Source: Gammaproteobacteria bacterium
GTDB taxonomy: Bacteria; Pseudomonadota; Gammaproteobacteria; Arenicellales; UBA868
NCBI GenBank assembly: GCA_014239575.1
Contig: JAAZYQ010000006.1
Location: forward strand, 1 to 34,244
DNA: 34,244 nt
Reading direction: 5' to 3'
How positions within the stretch are numbered: the stretch's first letter is position 1; every line of letters begins with the position of its first letter. Shown piece by piece: positions 33,607 through 34,244 of this stretch. Under the pieces are notes generated by a model. That model did not search any database and was not told where the DNA came from. It was given only the letters and a program-made list of their open reading frames with translations. A program made the translations under genes and the position numbers.

Positions 33607-34244
<638 letters not shown>

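Overview
The window looks like a chromosomal segment of a free-living, respiring proteobacterium, most likely a gammaproteobacterium. The reasons are a bacterial GlnRS, a TPMT-family methyltransferase, a Trm112/UPF0434 protein, AroG-type DAHP synthase, an RND efflux pair and tightly overlapping operons. I found no insertion sequence, CRISPR array, tRNA or rRNA, and no recognisable transcription factor gene.

Layout. (1) 1-638: the end of an EamA/DMT permease gene split by one in-frame TGA. (2) 659-5734, minus strand: a complete branched-chain-amino-acid-type (Liv/HAAT) ABC uptake cassette (SBP, two permeases, two ATPases). (3) 6049-10831, plus strand and divergent from it: a six-gene run encoding an iron-sulfur subunit, two small membrane anchors, a fumarate reductase/succinate dehydrogenase-type flavoprotein, and the alpha and beta subunits of a class I fumarase-type hydro-lyase. 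(4) 11038-20468: a mostly housekeeping block (FKBP isomerase, CDF metal transporter, Trm112-like protein, ATP sulfurylase, DAHP synthase, EF-G-like GTPase, TPMT-family methyltransferase, GlnRS). (5) 20491-24745, minus strand: RND pump and membrane-fusion protein. (6) 24746-25732: about 1 kb without an intact gene. (7) 25733-30425, plus strand: a second complete Liv-type ABC cassette. (8) 30554-34244, minus strand: HpaB-family flavin monooxygenase, MFS transporter and the 3' part of 4-hydroxybenzoate 3-monooxygenase (PobA).

How the parts may work together. Cassette 2 sits beside aromatic ring hydroxylases and an MFS carrier, which suggests uptake and breakdown of hydroxylated aromatic acids. 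Cassette 1 is divergent from the dicarboxylate oxidoreductase/hydro-lyase operon, which suggests import of an organic acid followed by quinone-linked desaturation and hydration. The most unusual part is this operon. The flavoprotein has Cys where the FAD-linking His of SDH/FRD is expected. The hydro-lyase subunits keep three candidate cluster cysteines but depart from usual fumarase motifs. It could therefore be a dedicated module for a substrate other than succinate/fumarate rather than a spare TCA-cycle set. Both ABC cassettes also carry a strong hairpin between the binding-protein gene and the permease genes.

All functional calls come from reading motifs in the translations. No database search was possible.
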